Below, piece after piece: positions 62,064 through 64,000 of a DNA stretch of 64,000 bases (position 1 is the first letter of the stretch; every line of letters begins with the position of its first letter). The position numbers and the translations under genes were made by a program. The notes under the pieces were generated by a model that saw only the letters and a list, made by a program, of their open reading frames with translations, ran no database searches and was not told the origin of the DNA. The DNA is from Corynebacterium kroppenstedtii. Lineage in GTDB: Bacteria > Actinomycetota > Actinomycetes > Mycobacteriales > Mycobacteriaceae. The stretch spans positions 16,788 to 80,787 of the forward strand of contig NZ_QFRA01000014.1 in the NCBI RefSeq assembly GCF_003243515.1. Direction: 5' to 3'.

Positions 62064-63818
62064 TTACTTAACGGTTGAGTGCCCGGGGAGTTTTTCGCGA
62101 ATGACTTTGCCCATGGGGTTGCGGGGAAATTCGTCGACGAAAAAGACGTCACGCGGCCGGTGCCCTTCAGAGAGTTCGTTGACCACATGTTCGCGGATTT
62201 CTTCCGCATTGATGGGATCGGTGCCTTCTTCTCGGATGACGTAGGCCCGGATGGCCTGGCCGTATTTGTCGTCTGCAACGCCGTGGACATAGGAGTCGTG
62301 GATCAGGGGGTGCGAAACAAGGACGTTTTCGATCTCAATGGGGAAGATTTTTTCAGCAAATTGGGTAATGATCAAATCATCGCCGCGACCGAGTACGTGG
62401 AGCATGTTACCGTCAGTGATGTAGCCGCGGTCGTGCATACAAATCGCACCGTTGATGGTGGGGATATCGATGTCCTGGTCTGTGTAACCGGCGAAAAGAT
62501 CGTATACGGCAACCCAGATGATGCCGATTTCACCCTCCGGGACCAGGTTGCCGTCCTCATCACGAATATCGACAATTTCGCCAGGGTAGATGCGGCCACT
62601 CAGTGCGGTATCTGCGGTGAGTTCTTCGGGCCGCGCAACGGCGATGGGTCCGGATTCTGAGCTCCCGTAGAGGTTGCACAGCACGGGCTGTATTTCTGGG
62701 CGGCCTTGGCCTTCATGGTGGGGGTTCTGTCCTTTCGCCCCGCCGGCGATGTCGACACGGCGCCCAAATTTTTCGTTGGTTTTTTCAATTTCGTGGGCAG
62801 CTAGGGGGCTACCTGCTGACACAATGAACCGAAGCCCGTCAACGTGGTCGATTCCTTCGTTATCCATATAGGACACGATGGATCGCAGGCGTGAGGCGGC
62901 CGAGCACATTGCTGTGGCGTTGTAGTGCTGAATGTCGCGCAGTGTTTCTTCTGGGGTGAAGCCTCGTCGAGCAATGATGGTTGATTGTGTGAATAGGGAT
63001 AGGACGAGGTTGGCCCATCCGTAGGCATGGAAAAGAACACTGGTGAGGATGACGGTGAGACCACGCTTCCAGGGGATTCCTGAGGCTATTGGCGCTGCAG
63101 CTTGGGGTGACTTAAATGCACCGCGAATAACGCCCTTAGGCATCCCGGTGGTCCCCGATGTCATAACAACGTGAAAACCACGTTTCGGCCTCGTTGGTAG
63201 CGAGTCCGTTACGCGAGCCTGGCTGATGATGCCGTCCATCGTCTCGTATCGCTCCACGTTGTCGAGATTGCCGACATGGCCAAGAATTATGTCATATGTC
63301 TCTGTGGCATTGTCCGCGAGCATGGGGAGGAATTCATCATCGAGGATGAATACGTCAATCTGATTGAACGCCAGCACGTGCTCAAGTTGTTTTGCCGAGG
63401 TGTTAGCGTTGACCATAAAGATGTTGAAGCCCAGCAGGTGGCGACACGTGAGCGGGAGGATAGCCGCTCTGCCGTTGCGGGCGAGGACGGCAACATTGGT
63501 GCCAGCCTTAACTCCCCGGGATTGGAGCCCCAGTGCAAGTCGATTGGCGTACTCCCACAATTCGGCGTAGGTGAGCTCGCCATCATCGTCGACGAGGCCC
63601 AGCCGGTCAGGATTCATCCGCGCCGCCATGGAGAGCATGGTGGTTTCTAGCGCTCCCCAGCGAACGAAGTTCTTCGCTGCGGCAGCGATGTCGCCAGGCC
63701 CCATTGGCTCAAGGAACTCAAGGTCCTTGAGAATACGCAAAAAGTAGCCAAACTGTTGAAGTTTGATTTTCGCAGGTACTCCATGGTTAATCCGCGGAGT
63801 AAGCGTGAAACTCGACAT
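62064..63818 (-). CDS. Acyl-AMP ligase/acyl-CoA synthetase (FadD-like)
   Basis: A 584-residue adenylate-forming enzyme. The ATP motif is VVMTSGTTGMPKGVIRGA, the A5 region is CNLYGSSESGPIAVARPEEL, the hinge region includes GDDLIITQFAEKIFPIEIE, and the catalytic Lys is in FPRNPMGKVIREKL. I use the ATG at 63816-63818, preceded by GGGGA, since the open frame beyond it (to 63995) has low-complexity residues. The unusual helix RLRSIVSYMDNEGIDHVDG lies in the middle. The chain specificity and the CoA or carrier acceptor are unknown. It is convergent with the cyclase gene. Confidence 0.88.
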   Translation of the reverse strand: MSSFTLTPRINHGVPAKIKLQQFGYFLRILKDLEFLEPMGPGDIAAAAKNFVRWGALETTMLSMAARMNPDRLGLVDDDGELTYAELWEYANRLALGLQSRGVKAGTNVAVLARNGRAAILPLTCRHLLGFNIFMVNANTSAKQLEHVLAFNQIDVFILDDEFLPMLADNATETYDIILGHVGNLDNVERYETMDGIISQARVTDSLPTRPKRGFHVVMTSGTTGMPKGVIRGAFKSPQAAAPIASGIPWKRGLTVILTSVLFHAYGWANLVLSLFTQSTIIARRGFTPEETLRDIQHYNATAMCSAASRLRSIVSYMDNEGIDHVDGLRFIVSAGSPLAAHEIEKTNEKFGRRVDIAGGAKGQNPHHEGQGRPEIQPVLCNLYGSSESGPIAVARPEELTADTALSGRIYPGEIVDIRDEDGNLVPEGEIGIIWVAVYDLFAGYTDQDIDIPTINGAICMHDRGYITDGNMLHVLGRGDDLIITQFAEKIFPIEIENVLVSHPLIHDSYVHGVADDKYGQAIRAYVIREEGTDPINAEEIREHVVNELSEGHRPRDVFFVDEFPRNPMGKVIREKLPGHSTVK

Positions 63819-64000
63819 AGACTGATCCCCAAAACGGTTCTTCAACGTAAACAAGGTCCTCCGGGGCATTATATAGTCCATCGGGTACTTAGTACACTTT
63901 TCTACAGCGTTGGTTAACCAGCCGTCACCGTCGCTCGTCGTAGTACATCTTGAAAATGAGAGATGGAACCGTAATGTGGCATCAATGATGCGCAATGACG

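Noticed and set aside
1..64000. CRISPR arrays, transposase genes, phage genes or an intact integrase
   Set aside because: I saw no regularly spaced repeats and no gene with transposase or integrase motifs on either strand.

Overview
The window is from an actinobacterium of the order Mycobacteriales, almost certainly a Corynebacterium. The gene order from murB and mshA through YbjN, gpm, senX3-regX3, ppx, proC, the BldC-like gene, the 33-residue ribosomal protein, glutaredoxin, hemA, hemC, hemD and hemB follows, on one strand, the order known from Mycobacterium tuberculosis. A RamB regulator beside divergent aceA/aceB genes, a three-gene sdhCAB operon and a membrane adenylate cyclase beside holB are corynebacterial. 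The DNA is moderately GC-rich. I cannot fix the species from sequence alone.

Region by region. 1-6.2 kb: tetrapyrrole genes (hemA-hemC-hemD-hemB, all minus) preceded by a glutaredoxin-like protein, ribosomal protein bS22 and a BldC-type DNA-binding protein. 6.5-10.3 kb: proline synthesis (proC), an acidic membrane protein, an Ppx/GppA phosphatase and a DoxX protein. 10.4-12.6 kb: a gene-poor, AT-richer accessory patch with a lipoprotein gene that looks frameshifted, a small membrane ORF split by an amber codon, and a decayed exported-protein gene. 12.7-22.6 kb: conserved housekeeping block (Cys-rich protein, regX3-senX3, gpmA, ybjN, mshA, fadD, murB, methyltransferase). 22.6-27.5 kb: an unrecognised 429-residue protein, LmeA, DUF2516, DUF445 and small membrane proteins. 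27.7-40.8 kb: central carbon metabolism, namely sdhCAB, a GH65 disaccharide phosphorylase with beta-phosphoglucomutase, malate synthase, isocitrate lyase and RamB. 41-48 kb: a dicarboxylate symporter, a carboxylesterase, an FAD/NAD(P)-binding protein and a secreted TAP-type hydrolase. 48.4-51.5 kb: an iron/cofactor-type ABC importer. 51.5-57.8 kb: lpd, an EamA-type permease broken by one stop codon, an esterase, an MFS transporter and an SDR. 57.8-58.9 kb: a mini-island bounded by tRNA-Thr and a decayed copy of its 3' part. 58.9-64 kb: holB, a class III adenylate cyclase and an acyl-AMP ligase.

The genes work together in a few clear modules. The glyoxylate bypass (aceA, aceB), succinate dehydrogenase, lpd, RamB and the dicarboxylate carrier form a two-carbon and C4-acid module, with sequence motifs for RamB and GlxR (and the cyclase that would make cAMP for GlxR) in the same window. 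HemA to HemB give the path from glutamyl-tRNA to uroporphyrinogen III. MshA starts mycothiol synthesis.

The most interesting non-routine signals are: the tRNA-Thr-flanked mini-island with a two-gene operon in which both genes carry single-base frameshifts, one of them in a T7 tract; the accessory patch at 10.4-12.6 kb; three reading frames interrupted by a single in-frame stop codon; and a set of candidate operators in the aceA-aceB, sdhC and ABC-importer promoter regions. I found no CRISPR array, no intact insertion sequence and no phage genes. Positions come from reading the sequence by eye; homology statements rest on motif recognition, not on a database search.
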